Shown here one piece after another: positions 9,750 to 18,964 of a DNA stretch of 64,000 nt. The position numbers and the translations under genes are program-made. The notes under the pieces were generated by a model that saw only the letters and a program-made list of their open reading frames with translations, was not told the origin of the DNA and ran no database searches. Source of the DNA: Halostagnicola larsenii XH-48 (GTDB taxonomy: Archaea > Halobacteriota > Halobacteria > Halobacteriales > Natrialbaceae); contig NZ_CP007055.1 in NCBI RefSeq assembly GCF_000517625.1, positions 1,984,001 through 2,048,000 on the forward strand. The letters run 5' to 3'. Position 1 is the first letter of the stretch. Each line of letters opens with the position of its first letter.

Positions 9750-11222
9750 CTACTCTTCTTCGAGCGCGTGCCAGGATAGCCGCGGATTCCGGGCTGCACT
9801 CGTCTGGTCGATTCGACGCGCGGTCGTTCGTTCGGGCGCGGACTCGAGAATCTCGGCTCCTTCCTCGGCCACGGCGTTGAACGCGGCGGCGAGCTGGTCG
9901 AGCGTTTCCTTGCTCTCGATTTCGGTGGGTTCGGTCATGAGCGCCTCCGGGACGATTTCGGGCCACTTGGTCGTCGGCGGGTGAACGCCGTAGTCGAGCA
10001 TGCGCTTTGCGACATCGGCGGCGTCCTGCTCGCCGGCGCTGGCGACGAACTCGTGGTGGAACGGGCCGTAGGGAACGTCGTACTCGATCTGGCTCGCGAG
10101 ATAATTCGCGTTGAGGACTGCCTTCGCACTCGAGTCTGTGAGTCCGTCGTCTCCTACCCTGGCGATGTAGGCGAACGCTTTCACGAGCACGAGCCAGTTG
10201 CCCTGGTAGCCGTGGACGTGACCGATCGAGTGTTCGGGGGCAAACAGTTCGTAGCCGCCGTCTGCGTTGCGAACTCGAGGTTCGGGGAGGAAGGGGGCGA
10301 GTTCGGAGACGACGCCGACCGGCCCGGCACCAGGCCCGCCGCCGCCGTGGGGGGTTGCGAACGTCTTGTGGACGTTGTAGTGCATCACGTCGAAACCCAT
10401 ATCGCCAGGGCGAGCGCGGCCCAAAAGCGCGTTCAAGTTCGCGCCGTCGTAGTAGAGCAAGCCGCCGGCGTCGTGGACCATCTCGGCGATGGTCTCGATA
10501 TCGCGTTCGAACAGCCCGAGCGTGTTCGGGTTGGTCAACATGAGCGCCGCCGTGTTCTCCGACAATGCGGCCTCGAGCGCCTCGAGATCGACCCGTCCGC
10601 CCTCGTCGCTCGGCAGGGAGACCACGTCGTAGCCGCCGAGTGCGGCGGTCGCGAAGTTCGTCCCGTGAGCGCTCTCGGGGATGATCACTTCGTCGCGCTG
10701 GCCCTCGTCGGTGTGCTCGTGGTAGGCCGCGGCGACGCGGATGCCGACGAACTCGCCGGCGGCACCCGCGGGAGGTTGGAGGGTAACGGCGTCCATGCCG
10801 CCGATGACCTCGAGGTATTCCTGCAGTCTGGCGAGCACCTCGAGGGTTCCCTGAATCGACTCTTCCGAGCGGTCCGGATGGACGAGCGCGCTCGGCAGGG
10901 ACGCGACGTCCTCCGTGAACTTCGGGTTGTACTTCATCGTACACGACCCCAGCGGGTAGGGGCCGCTGTCGATGCCGTAGACCATCTGGGAGAGCCGCGT
11001 GTAGTGACGAACGAGTTCCGGTTCGGACGGGTCGGGTAACTCGAGGTCGTCTCTGGTCAGGTCCTCGGGAAGCGGCGACTCGTCGATCTCGACGCGGGTC
11101 CTGTCCTTCTCGACGAGCAACGGTTCGTACTGGCCGTTTCGAACGTACCGGGCCTGATCGTATCGCGAGCGGCCGCTCGGATCGACGGTTCCGGGCGCTT
11201 CCCGAGCGTTATCGTCGCTCAT
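9750..11222 (-). CDS. gcvPB: glycine dehydrogenase (decarboxylating) subunit 2
   Basis: 490 residues from [20 protein letters not shown]. This is the PLP-binding half of the split P-protein of the glycine cleavage system, which decarboxylates glycine and passes the aminomethyl group to the lipoyl arm of GcvH. The PLP lysine is in HYNVHKTFATPHGGGGPG (Lys near residue 286). The start region LYPLGSCTMKYNPK-like (here GPYPLGSCTMKYNPKF) is also diagnostic. The ATG overlaps the stop of gcvPA by one base. A longer upstream reading in this frame lies inside gcvPA and is not coding. Confidence 0.95.
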   Translation of the reverse strand: MSDDNAREAPGTVDPSGRSRYDQARYVRNGQYEPLLVEKDRTRVEIDESPLPEDLTRDDLELPDPSEPELVRHYTRLSQMVYGIDSGPYPLGSCTMKYNPKFTEDVASLPSALVHPDRSEESIQGTLEVLARLQEYLEVIGGMDAVTLQPPAGAAGEFVGIRVAAAYHEHTDEGQRDEVIIPESAHGTNFATAALGGYDVVSLPSDEGGRVDLEALEAALSENTAALMLTNPNTLGLFERDIETIAEMVHDAGGLLYYDGANLNALLGRARPGDMGFDVMHYNVHKTFATPHGGGGPGAGPVGVVSELAPFLPEPRVRNADGGYELFAPEHSIGHVHGYQGNWLVLVKAFAYIARVGDDGLTDSSAKAVLNANYLASQIEYDVPYGPFHHEFVASAGEQDAADVAKRMLDYGVHPPTTKWPEIVPEALMTEPTEIESKETLDQLAAAFNAVAEEGAEILESAPERTTARRIDQTSAARNPRLSWHALEEE

Positions 11223-12556
11223 CAAAGCACCTCCTCGAGGGTCTCGACGAACGCATCGAGTTCGTCGTCCGTGACACCTGCGACGCAGAACTGCAGTTCG
11301 TGTTCGCCGACGACGTGTACTGCAAAGCCCTGGCGCTCGAGGTCGTCGGCGATCGCTTTCGCCGGTTGATCGACGTGGGCAACGAACTCGCGGAAGTGCC
11401 GCCGGTCGTGGACGGGCGCTTTGACGCCGACGAGCGCGTCGACGTCGGCGGCGAGCGATTCGGCTCGGGTAACACCTCGTTTTGCGAGTTCGATCATCCC
11501 GTCGGGGCCGAGTGCGGCCGCGTGGATCGCCGTCCGAAGTGCGACCCACGCCTGATTCGTACAGATGTTACTGGTCGCACGCTCGCGACGGATGTGCTGT
11601 TCTCGCGTCTGGAGCGTGAGCGTAAATGCCCGTCTGTCCGTCGCGTCTTCGCTCGCACCGACGAGTCGGCCCGGAACCTGCCGGAGGTACGACTCACGGG
11701 TCGCGAACAGCCCGAGACCCATCCCGTAGCTCGCGGGCAGACCGAGCACGCTCGCATCGCCGACGACGACGTCCGCACCCACATCGGCCGGTTTCTGGAG
11801 CAGCGAGAGCGCGATCGGATCGGTGCCGAGGACGAACAGCGCGTCGGCGTCGGCGGCGACCGCGCCGATTTCCGCGAGGTGCTCTTCGATCGTTCCCCGA
11901 ATCGTTGGGTTTTCCGCGTAGATCATGATGGCCGTCTCGTCGACCGCCTCTTCGAGCGCCTCGAGATCGACATTTCCGTCGGCGGTCGCGTACGTCTCGA
12001 CGGTGAGATCGGTGCCTTCGACGTAGTTCTCGAGGGTGCTCCGTCGGCCCTCGCTTAGGAGTTCGGGGATGAGCACGCGGTGGCCCGAGGTCGTCCGAAC
12101 CCGTTTCGCGAGCGTCGCCGCTTCACCGAGCGCGCTCGCGGCGTCGTACATCGAGCAGTTCGCGATCGACAGTCCGGTGAGTTCGACGAGCAGCGACTGG
12201 TACTCAAACAACGCCTGCAAGAACCCCTGTGAAACCTCGGGCTGATACTGGGTGTAGGAGGTCAAAAACTCCGAGCGATTCGACAGGTGATCGACGACCG
12301 ACGGAACGTAGTAGCCGTACTGCCCCCGTCCGAGCAGTTCCGTGAGGTCCGCGTTGCGCTGGAGTATCGTTCGAACTAACTGACGCGTTTCTCGTTCAGT
12401 TCGAGCGTCGATGCCGAACTCACCGTCGTACTGTACCGCCTCTGGGATGTCGAAGAGGTCTTCGACGGTGTCGGCACCGACCGCCTCGAGCATCGCCGTG
12501 AGGGTCTCGTCCGTGTGGGGAGCGTACGGACTCCCCGTGGCGTGTAATCCATTCAT
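11222..12556 (-). CDS. gcvPA: glycine dehydrogenase (decarboxylating) subunit 1
   Basis: 444 residues. The N-terminal half of the P-protein: [40 protein letters not shown], and [20 protein letters not shown] are hallmark segments. It forms an alpha2-beta2 enzyme with GcvPB. The two genes are co-transcribed and coupled. The T- and H-protein genes that commonly precede this pair in haloarchaea are absent; HMG-CoA synthase lies 215 bp upstream instead. Confidence 0.95.
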   Translation of the reverse strand: MNGLHATGSPYAPHTDETLTAMLEAVGADTVEDLFDIPEAVQYDGEFGIDARTERETRQLVRTILQRNADLTELLGRGQYGYYVPSVVDHLSNRSEFLTSYTQYQPEVSQGFLQALFEYQSLLVELTGLSIANCSMYDAASALGEAATLAKRVRTTSGHRVLIPELLSEGRRSTLENYVEGTDLTVETYATADGNVDLEALEEAVDETAIMIYAENPTIRGTIEEHLAEIGAVAADADALFVLGTDPIALSLLQKPADVGADVVVGDASVLGLPASYGMGLGLFATRESYLRQVPGRLVGASEDATDRRAFTLTLQTREQHIRRERATSNICTNQAWVALRTAIHAAALGPDGMIELAKRGVTRAESLAADVDALVGVKAPVHDRRHFREFVAHVDQPAKAIADDLERQGFAVHVVGEHELQFCVAGVTDDELDAFVETLEEVL

Positions 12557-12771
12557 GAGTGAGGGAGGTCTCGGACGTACAAAAACGGTGTTCCAATTCC
12601 GCGACCGCCTGCAGAGCCAATCCGAGACACGTTAGCAGCTAGTATCGGGCAAGGGGTTATGAACACACCTGTTCGAAACTGGCCGCAAAATCGATCGGGA
12701 AAACTGGCGGTGTACAACGCCTGCTCGAGCCGGTATCGACAGTCGATCCGAGCCGGTATTGACGCCCGAAA

Positions 12772-14109
12772 TTACTCGACGTACTCGTACTCCCGTTCGC
12801 CCATCCGTCCCCAACCGCCGAAGACGAACTCGCCGTCCGGAGCGGTCATCGGCTCGATATCGACGTCCATATCGTGGTTGTGTGCGTCGTGGATCTCCTC
12901 GTAATCGTCCCACGTCAATTCGTATCGGTCCGCGAGTTGTTCGTCGACGTTGAGCGCCTCGATCTCCGCAGCCCAGCCGTCCTGGACGATTTCCGTGTGG
13001 ATTTCGGCCTGTGCACCGCTCCCGTAGGAGCCGACCGCAAGCGTCTGTCCGGCGAGGTCTTCTCCCTGCTCTACGGCGTATTTGAGCGCGCTGATCCGGG
13101 CGACGTGCACCGATCCCGTATACCAGTTGCCGACCTCTCGAGCGATCGTTAGCGTCGGATCGATCGTTTCGGCGTACCACTCCTGGTAGCGATCGGTCTC
13201 TTTGAGGCCGTCCATGTATTCCCGAAGCGCGTCGCGGAATTCGTCGTCGGTTTCGAACGCTTCCTGACGCGGTTGCCGACCGATCTCATCGGCAAGTTCG
13301 TCTTCGACGGCCGTATCGCGAATGATGTGGCGGTAGGCCAACATTGCAGCCTTTCGGACCATTCCGGGGAACGGCGTGTGGAACGGCACGAATCGAACGT
13401 CGTCGAGATGAAGTTCCCCTGCGACGCTCTGGTAATCGACCAACGCTTCGCGCATGCGGGCGAGGTACACCTGTACCGAGCGTTTGCCGTCGACGCTTGG
13501 GAACTGTTGGTTGGGCTTGAGAAAGTCGGTCTCGTCGGCCGACCCGTACCCCTGTTCGGTCGAGAGCGTGACCAGATCCGGGTCTTCGGTAATATACAGC
13601 GCGATCGCACCCGCCCCCTGAGTCGCTTCGCCGGGGTCGTCTCGAGCGTACAGCGCCGTATCGGTCGCGATTACGAGCGCGCCGCGGCCGCGATTTCGAC
13701 CCGCGCGGATCCAGTTGTACGCGTCGTCCAAACTCTGGGTGCCGGCGATGCAGGCGAACTTCCGCTCGCCTTTGTTCGCGTGGTGGAAGTCGCCCTCGAA
13801 GACCGACTCGAGACAACCGGCGATGTACGTCGAGACCGGCTTGGAGTTGTCGAACGCGCTCTCGGTCGCGACGTCGATCCGACCGATATCGTCGGGCTCG
13901 AGGCCTTTTCGTTCCATCAATCGATGGGCAGCGTTTGCCCCCATCGTGACGATATCTTCGTAGCTATCGGGGAACGAACTGGCGTTCAATCCGAGCCCTT
14001 TGGTGTATTTTTCGGGGTCTTCGCCCTTCTCGGGGGCGAATACACCAGGCAGATCGAGTTTGAGGTTTCCGGTCCAGATTTCGACGGCGTCGATACCGAC
14101 TGCGGTCAT
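12772..14109 (-). CDS. hmgB: hydroxymethylglutaryl-CoA synthase
   Basis: 445 residues. It condenses acetyl-CoA with acetoacetyl-CoA in the mevalonate pathway, which supplies archaeal isoprenoid lipids. The nucleophilic Cys is in ERKFACIAGTQSLDD (near residue 120), the general-base Glu lies in DVATESAFDNSKP, and the active-site His in FVPFHTPFPGMVRKAAMLAY. Length and motifs match haloarchaeal enzymes. Single gene; the mevalonate neighbours are not in the window. Confidence 0.93.
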   Translation of the reverse strand: MTAVGIDAVEIWTGNLKLDLPGVFAPEKGEDPEKYTKGLGLNASSFPDSYEDIVTMGANAAHRLMERKGLEPDDIGRIDVATESAFDNSKPVSTYIAGCLESVFEGDFHHANKGERKFACIAGTQSLDDAYNWIRAGRNRGRGALVIATDTALYARDDPGEATQGAGAIALYITEDPDLVTLSTEQGYGSADETDFLKPNQQFPSVDGKRSVQVYLARMREALVDYQSVAGELHLDDVRFVPFHTPFPGMVRKAAMLAYRHIIRDTAVEDELADEIGRQPRQEAFETDDEFRDALREYMDGLKETDRYQEWYAETIDPTLTIAREVGNWYTGSVHVARISALKYAVEQGEDLAGQTLAVGSYGSGAQAEIHTEIVQDGWAAEIEALNVDEQLADRYELTWDDYEEIHDAHNHDMDVDIEPMTAPDGEFVFGGWGRMGEREYEYVE

Positions 14110-14219
14110 ACTTCGATACTATGGGTCGTGATACATGGTATTGTCGTTTAGTGTTTCGACGACCGTCGATATGCGTTCGTACCGGCAGCTGGTCTGACGG
14201 GGAGATACCTGTCGTCGAA

Positions 14220-14912
14220 TCACCGCTGGTCCGGGGATTCAGACCGGAACACGCGAGCGGCAGGCCCGGCAAGCAAGACTGCAACCGCGATGAGACAGCC
14301 GGCGGTAACGACCATTCCCAGGTGTCCGAGCCCACGCGTACTGACGGTCGCGGCCGACGATCCGACTACGACCGCTGCGATCGTCCAGGGGAGTTCACCG
14401 AGCACCGTGCCAACGACGAACTGGGGATAGGAAACGCGGCTCCCGGCGGCAGCACAGGTCGCGACATCCGATGGAATCGGCGCGAGTCTCGAGGCGATCA
14501 CTCCGCGGGTCGGACCTGCCGTTCGATAGTACCGACCGATAGCGGTACCGGCCCGATCAATGGTCTCGCCGAACGGCAGTGCCTCCCACGACCGGTTCGC
14601 GGTATCGGAGACGGCCCACCGGACCGCGACGAAAACGGGCGTTACGGTGACTACCACGCCGGCGAGTGCGATCGGGATCCCGGGTATCACACCGAAGCCG
14701 TATCCGACCACGAACGAAAGCGGCGTCGTCGGCCAGGCGACCAGTGGACGGACCAGATACAACGCCGCGACGACGAGGGAGAATCGAACCGGATCGTCGA
14801 CGATCGACTCGAGAAACGCGCTCACCCCGTCAGGTGAGATCACCGCTCCCGCCGTAACTATCGCGCCCACGAGGAGTACGCCTCCGATCGCCCGCCGCGA
14901 GACCCGTGGCAT
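14220..14912 (-). CDS. VTT/TVP38-TMEM64 family membrane protein
   Basis: 230 residues with about five to six hydrophobic segments. The VTT (DedA-like) core is visible: PTTPLSFVVGYGFGVIPGIP, a helix-loop region with SRLAPIPSDVATCAAAGSRV, and FVVGTVLGELPWTIAAVVVG. Family members act in membrane homeostasis; some eukaryotic and bacterial homologues are lipid scramblases, but the substrate here is unknown. It sits alone between HMG-CoA synthase and a divergent unknown gene. Confidence 0.8.
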   Translation of the reverse strand: MPRVSRRAIGGVLLVGAIVTAGAVISPDGVSAFLESIVDDPVRFSLVVAALYLVRPLVAWPTTPLSFVVGYGFGVIPGIPIALAGVVVTVTPVFVAVRWAVSDTANRSWEALPFGETIDRAGTAIGRYYRTAGPTRGVIASRLAPIPSDVATCAAAGSRVSYPQFVVGTVLGELPWTIAAVVVGSSAATVSTRGLGHLGMVVTAGCLIAVAVLLAGPAARVFRSESPDQR

Positions 14913-15006
14913 CGGCTCACGTTCGAACTCGAGTACCGAAGGTTTTGTGACTCCGGGAGGGTGCGGGACACAACGTTTATTCGCCTCCGAAGGTCACCAC
15001 TCATCG

Positions 15007-15360
15007 ATGGACGACCGCGTCGAACGTGGGCTGGCGTTACTCGAGCGACTCGAACACGAGTCCCTGCCGCTCGCCGACGCCGTTGATCGCCTCGAGATCG
15101 TAACCGCCGATCCAACCGTAACTCGGACGATACTCGACGAGGCGGAACTGCGCGGAATCATCGAACGCGAAGACGGGATTATCCGCCCGCGAAGTCGACA
15201 GTACGTCAGTTTCGACGAAGACGTGATTACGAAAGACGGCGACTTCGAGTGCAAACGCTGTGGTTCCGGTCTCTCGACGGGCCACTTCATCAATCTCGAG
15301 GCCGGAGAAATCGGTCCCTTCGGCTCCTCGTGTATCCGAAAAGTAACTGGACGCGAGTAA
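15007..15360 (+). CDS. haloarchaeal wHTH plus zinc-ribbon-like protein (probably the DUF5830 family)
   Basis: 117 residues from MDDRVERGLALLERLEHESL. The N-terminal 60 residues look like a winged-helix fold (DAVDRLEIVTADPTVTRTIL, then AELRGIIEREDGIIRPRSRQ). The C-terminal part has CKRCGSGLSTGHFIN and a third Cys in GPFGSSCIRKV, a likely metal site. Function unknown; a small DNA-binding protein is the simplest reading. The family name is from memory and should be checked. Confidence 0.75.
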   Translation: MDDRVERGLALLERLEHESLPLADAVDRLEIVTADPTVTRTILDEAELRGIIEREDGIIRPRSRQYVSFDEDVITKDGDFECKRCGSGLSTGHFINLEAGEIGPFGSSCIRKVTGRE

Positions 15361-15393
15361 GTGATCGAAGCGCAAGCCCCGGATCGGTAGCCG

Positions 15394-16587
15394 CTATCGT
15401 CCCTGTCGGAGCTCCGTGATGAGCTGTTCGATGGTCCGTTGTTGCTCTTCGAGCAGCACCGTCTGCTTTTCGACCGTCTCCTCGAGGTCGTCGAGTCGCT
15501 CGAGCAGTTCCGGATCGGTACCCGCCGTCGCGGCCGTGAACCCGCTCTCTCCGAACGATGGTGATGGGGACCCGTCGTCGATATCCTCGATCGAGCCCTC
15601 CGTTTGGCCGTCCGCTGTGACATCGGGTTCGGTCGTTTCGGGGACCGCCGATTCGTCCGTGGACTCCGTGCTAGAGCGTTTCGAAGACTCGTCCTGCGAG
15701 GAATGTGCTGCAAGCGGATCGACCTGTCGTGGTTCGCTTTCTTGGTCGACGACCGCCTCGGAAGCTGCGTCCTGGTCGGGCTCCATGTTGGAATCGACGC
15801 TCGAGGCGGCGTTTTCGTTCGACTCGGTGGCTTGCTGTTCGGTCGACTGCCGGTCTAACTCCTCTGGCGTCGGCGGGTTCGCATCGAGGGGATCGACGCC
15901 CTCGCCAAAGGCCGTTACAGGGTCCTCGCTCGGCTCTGGCTCTTGTTCGCGGCCAACTGCGTTATTGAGTTGTGCCAGCGTGTCGACGCCGTGATAGGCG
16001 AACAACGCCCGCTCGAGGCGTTCCCGGAGATCCGCCGCCTCGTCGTTCGGGGCCTTGATTCGTTTCGGACGCCCGTCTACTTCGAGAACGATCTGCGTCG
16101 CGACGCTGCCGTCCTCAAACGACAGGTTGGTGACGTCGTCGAAGTGATACTGTTCGAAGTCCTCGTCCCAGACCGCTTCGCCGATGTGTTTGACGAGTCG
16201 GTCGCTGGTGACGATCAGCGTGAGTTCGCTGAACCGATAGGTCTGGATAACCGCCTCGTCGGGGTCCGAAATTCCATTGCCGTTCAACACGCCGGCGACG
16301 AGCGGCGTAAGCACGGTATCCGTCGACCCCGACGGAATAGTGAAGTCTCGAGTGCCGTCGAGGGCGTACTCGAGCGTGAACCGCGTTTTTCGTCGTCCTT
16401 CTGAGATCGTCAGACGGTCGGCGTCGTGTGGAAACTCCTCGACCGATTCGTCGCTCAACAAACCGTCTGCACGATAAATGATCGAATCCGTGGGGGTGAT
16501 AAAGAGCTCGTCGTCGCCGCCGAGAGACACGCGCGTGACGATCTCTTCACCATCGAGAGTGGACTGTACGATGCCGGGAACGCTCAT
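15394..16587 (-). CDS. haloarchaeal conserved protein with PH-like N-domain and coiled-coil C-terminus (probably DUF7115)
   Basis: 397 residues from MSVPGIVQSTLDGEEIVTRV. Residues 1-230 contain repeated beta-rich segments (VSLGGDDELFITPTDSIIYR; TLIVTSDRLVKHIGEAVWDE; FEDGSVATQIVLEVDGRPKR) that resemble the PH-like bPH/GRAM fold. A long acidic, Ser-rich low-complexity linker (about 240-350) leads to a C-terminal coiled coil (ERLDDLEETVEKQTVLLEEQ). No signal peptide is seen. A further upstream reading of the frame (to 16743) has no homologous character. Role unknown. Confidence 0.75.
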   Translation of the reverse strand: MSVPGIVQSTLDGEEIVTRVSLGGDDELFITPTDSIIYRADGLLSDESVEEFPHDADRLTISEGRRKTRFTLEYALDGTRDFTIPSGSTDTVLTPLVAGVLNGNGISDPDEAVIQTYRFSELTLIVTSDRLVKHIGEAVWDEDFEQYHFDDVTNLSFEDGSVATQIVLEVDGRPKRIKAPNDEAADLRERLERALFAYHGVDTLAQLNNAVGREQEPEPSEDPVTAFGEGVDPLDANPPTPEELDRQSTEQQATESNENAASSVDSNMEPDQDAASEAVVDQESEPRQVDPLAAHSSQDESSKRSSTESTDESAVPETTEPDVTADGQTEGSIEDIDDGSPSPSFGESGFTAATAGTDPELLERLDDLEETVEKQTVLLEEQQRTIEQLITELRQGR

Positions 16588-16710
16588 ATGCCCGGTGTTC
16601 GCAATGACCTGTGATAAATCCGTGGGTAGGATGCGGTGACCTCGTGGGGGGAGCGCATGCCTGGACCGAATGAGAAGGTTAAAGAAAGAGACCGCACTAC
16701 GGGAGAACGA

Positions 16711-16863
16711 GCCCGGGTGGCTTAGCTGGACATAGCGCCGCACTCATAGGGTTCAGAGATTCGGTGCGGTTTCGCCTTGGAAGCCTCCGTGTCCCTTGAG
16801 GACTCTGCCGAGCCTCGAACCTGGGACATGCGGAGATCGAGGGTTCGGAGCCCTCCCCGGGCA
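16711..16863 (+). tRNA. trnM: tRNA-Met(CAU), elongator, with intron
   Basis: Acceptor GCCCGGG (16711-16717) pairs with CCCGGGC (16856-16862), discriminator A at 16863. T arm is GAGGG/TTCGGAG/CCCTC. The anticodon stem CCGCA (16738-16742) pairs with TGCGG (16829-16833), and the loop reads C-T-CAT-A before an intron of about 79 nt (16749-16827), placed after position 37 as usual for archaeal introns. Elongator tRNA-Met genes of haloarchaea are known to contain an intron here. A CAT anticodon could also mark tRNA-Ile2, but the intron and sequence favour Met. CCA is not encoded; a T5 run follows at 16864-16868. Confidence 0.9.
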
Positions 16864-17024
16864 TTTTTCAAGGAGTTACGAACGCAGTGAGTAACGACGC
16901 TGGAAAACGCCCGGGGATGCTTTCCACGGATGTCTCGAGTCGGAGACGTGTACCAATCCGAGACCCAGGACGAATAGCGGTCGCATTGGGAAGCGCGGCT
17001 CCGCTGTGAAAAGGGGATCGGAGG

Positions 17025-18854
17025 TTATTCGAGGGACATAATATCGGTAATCTCGAACCGTGCTCCGCCTTCAGTTTCCGCAATTGGGCGAATACTCCAC
17101 CCGTGAGCCTTGACTACCTGCTTGACGATCGACAGACCGAGACCAGTACCGTTAGGTCCTGAAGAGTACCCGACCTCAAAAATCTGATCGAAGTCCGCAG
17201 GTGGGATTCCGGGGCCGGTATCCTCAATAGCAAAGCCATCCTCAATCGGTTCGACCTTGACTGTGATGTTCGGCCCCCCATGTTCGATTGCGTTTCCAAA
17301 TAAGTTCTCGAGCAATTGACAGAGGCGGTTATAGTCTGCCTCCATAGTCAACGACTCGCTGTCATCGATGCAAACTAAGTCGCTTCCTGTCGCTGCGTCA
17401 CCGTCGACGATAGTCCAGGCATCCTCGACGGCGTCCCAAAAGGAGACAGGTTCGGTTTCACCGATACCCCGTCCCTGCTGTGTAAGCCACAGCACGTCAT
17501 CGATGAGACGCTCCATGCGCTCGTGTGCGTCCGCAACCGGCTGGAGGAACTCACAATCATGCTCTGTTCGAGCGAGTGCCAGATACCCGTTGGCCAAATT
17601 TAGTGGATTTCGAAGGTCGTGAGAGACGACGCTGGCAAACTCGTCGAACCTGTCACGTTCGCGCTTGAGTTTCTGCTCGCGTTCCTTGCTTTCGGTGATA
17701 TTAGTGGCGACACCAGCGATTTCGACGGGAACCCCCTCGTCATCAGTGACCAGTTCGAGTCGCGACTGGACCCACTGGATCCCCTGTTCCGGATGCTGGA
17801 TACGGAACTCTTGTTCTACCGGCCAGTCGGCGGTCCGTTCTTGCTGAGTTTCTATTTCTGCGACCATCTTGCTCCGGTCGTCGGGATGAAGATGTCGCAT
17901 CCACGATTGGGGGTCCTCGTATGCTTCCTCGAGTGTGATCCCGTAGATTTGCTCGACAGCGGGATTTGCATACAGTGTCTCCGAGTAATCTGTGGAGACG
18001 AAAAAGAGCGCATCCTGTACGTGTTTGCCGAATCGTTCGAATCGGGAGTGGAGACTTCGCAACTGCTCTTCGCGTTCTTTCTGTTCGGTAATGTCTCGGA
18101 CGTACCCCACGATACGGCTTACAGACCCGTCCTCGAAAATCGGTTTTCCCTCGCTTCGAACCCACCGCAGTTCGCCGTTTGAACGGAGTATTCGATACTC
18201 GATTGCATCCGGTTCACCGTTTGCGACCGTTTCCATGGAGCGGATTGTACTCTCGCGGTCTTCGGGGTGAATGTACGCTAAAAATGCCCCGGGGTCGGCT
18301 GTGACGTCCGAAATAGAACCGCCCCAAATATCTTCGTACGCCGAATTGACGAACAGGAGTTCGCTCCAATCGCTGTTGAACATGAACAGGATATCATCGG
18401 ACTTATCGGCAAGTTGGAACAATTTCTGCTTGGTTTCTTCGAGATCGCGTTGTGACCGTGACTGCCTGACGACATTGCCGATTCGATTTGCGAGTACCGT
18501 GTACTGACTGGTCCCAGACTCTTTCTGAAGATACTCTGTTACACCTGCAGAAATCGCCTCGCTGGCCACTTCCTCAGAGCCTTTCCCAGTGTAGAGAATA
18601 AACGGAAGATCAGGGTATCGCTCTCGAACGGCTTTGAGGAATTCGATGCCGTTCCGTCCAGTCATTTCGTAATCGGAGACGATACAGTCGACATCGTACT
18701 CGGCGAGCAATTCCAGACCATCGTCCGCAGCGGTTGCGGTTTCGACGGAAAATCTGTTGTCCTCACGCTCGAGGTAGATGGCGATCAAGCTGGCCAAACT
18801 CGAATCGTCGTCGACATGAAGAACGGTTATCTCCTCTTCACTCCCACTTGCCAT
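17025..18854 (-). CDS. hybrid sensor histidine kinase: REC-PAS-PAS-HisKA-HATPase
   Basis: 609 residues, no membrane segments. Residues about 8-125 are a receiver domain (VLHVDDDSSLAS; phospho-acceptor Asp in DCIVSDYEMTGRNGIEF; conserved Lys in EYLQKESG). Two PAS domains follow (about 145-270 and 275-400), each with the closing GYVRDITEQK or GVATNITESK. The phosphorylated His is in SVVSHDLRNPLNLANGYLAL. The ATPase has ENLFGNAIEHGG, DTGPGIPPADF and GPNGTGLGLSIVKQV. Such N-terminal-receiver kinases are abundant in haloarchaea; ligand and target are unknown. The DNA is visibly less GC-rich than the neighbours, which suggests recent acquisition or relaxed codon use. Confidence 0.92.
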   Translation of the reverse strand: MASGSEEEITVLHVDDDSSLASLIAIYLEREDNRFSVETATAADDGLELLAEYDVDCIVSDYEMTGRNGIEFLKAVRERYPDLPFILYTGKGSEEVASEAISAGVTEYLQKESGTSQYTVLANRIGNVVRQSRSQRDLEETKQKLFQLADKSDDILFMFNSDWSELLFVNSAYEDIWGGSISDVTADPGAFLAYIHPEDRESTIRSMETVANGEPDAIEYRILRSNGELRWVRSEGKPIFEDGSVSRIVGYVRDITEQKEREEQLRSLHSRFERFGKHVQDALFFVSTDYSETLYANPAVEQIYGITLEEAYEDPQSWMRHLHPDDRSKMVAEIETQQERTADWPVEQEFRIQHPEQGIQWVQSRLELVTDDEGVPVEIAGVATNITESKEREQKLKRERDRFDEFASVVSHDLRNPLNLANGYLALARTEHDCEFLQPVADAHERMERLIDDVLWLTQQGRGIGETEPVSFWDAVEDAWTIVDGDAATGSDLVCIDDSESLTMEADYNRLCQLLENLFGNAIEHGGPNITVKVEPIEDGFAIEDTGPGIPPADFDQIFEVGYSSGPNGTGLGLSIVKQVVKAHGWSIRPIAETEGGARFEITDIMSLE

Positions 18855-18964
18855 CTATAGCACCAGTATCCGTGGGCCTGTTGTTCTTACGGCCACGAAT
18901 GTCCTGTGGTATCGGCTGTCGATAAGTACGTCTCGTAGGTAAGACGCGCTCGAGTCCGTCGGAA

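Noticed and set aside
18939-18945. Single GTAAGAC copy between the sensor kinase and the asparagine-synthase-like gene
   Set aside because: An isolated 7-mer is expected by chance and no palindrome accompanies it.
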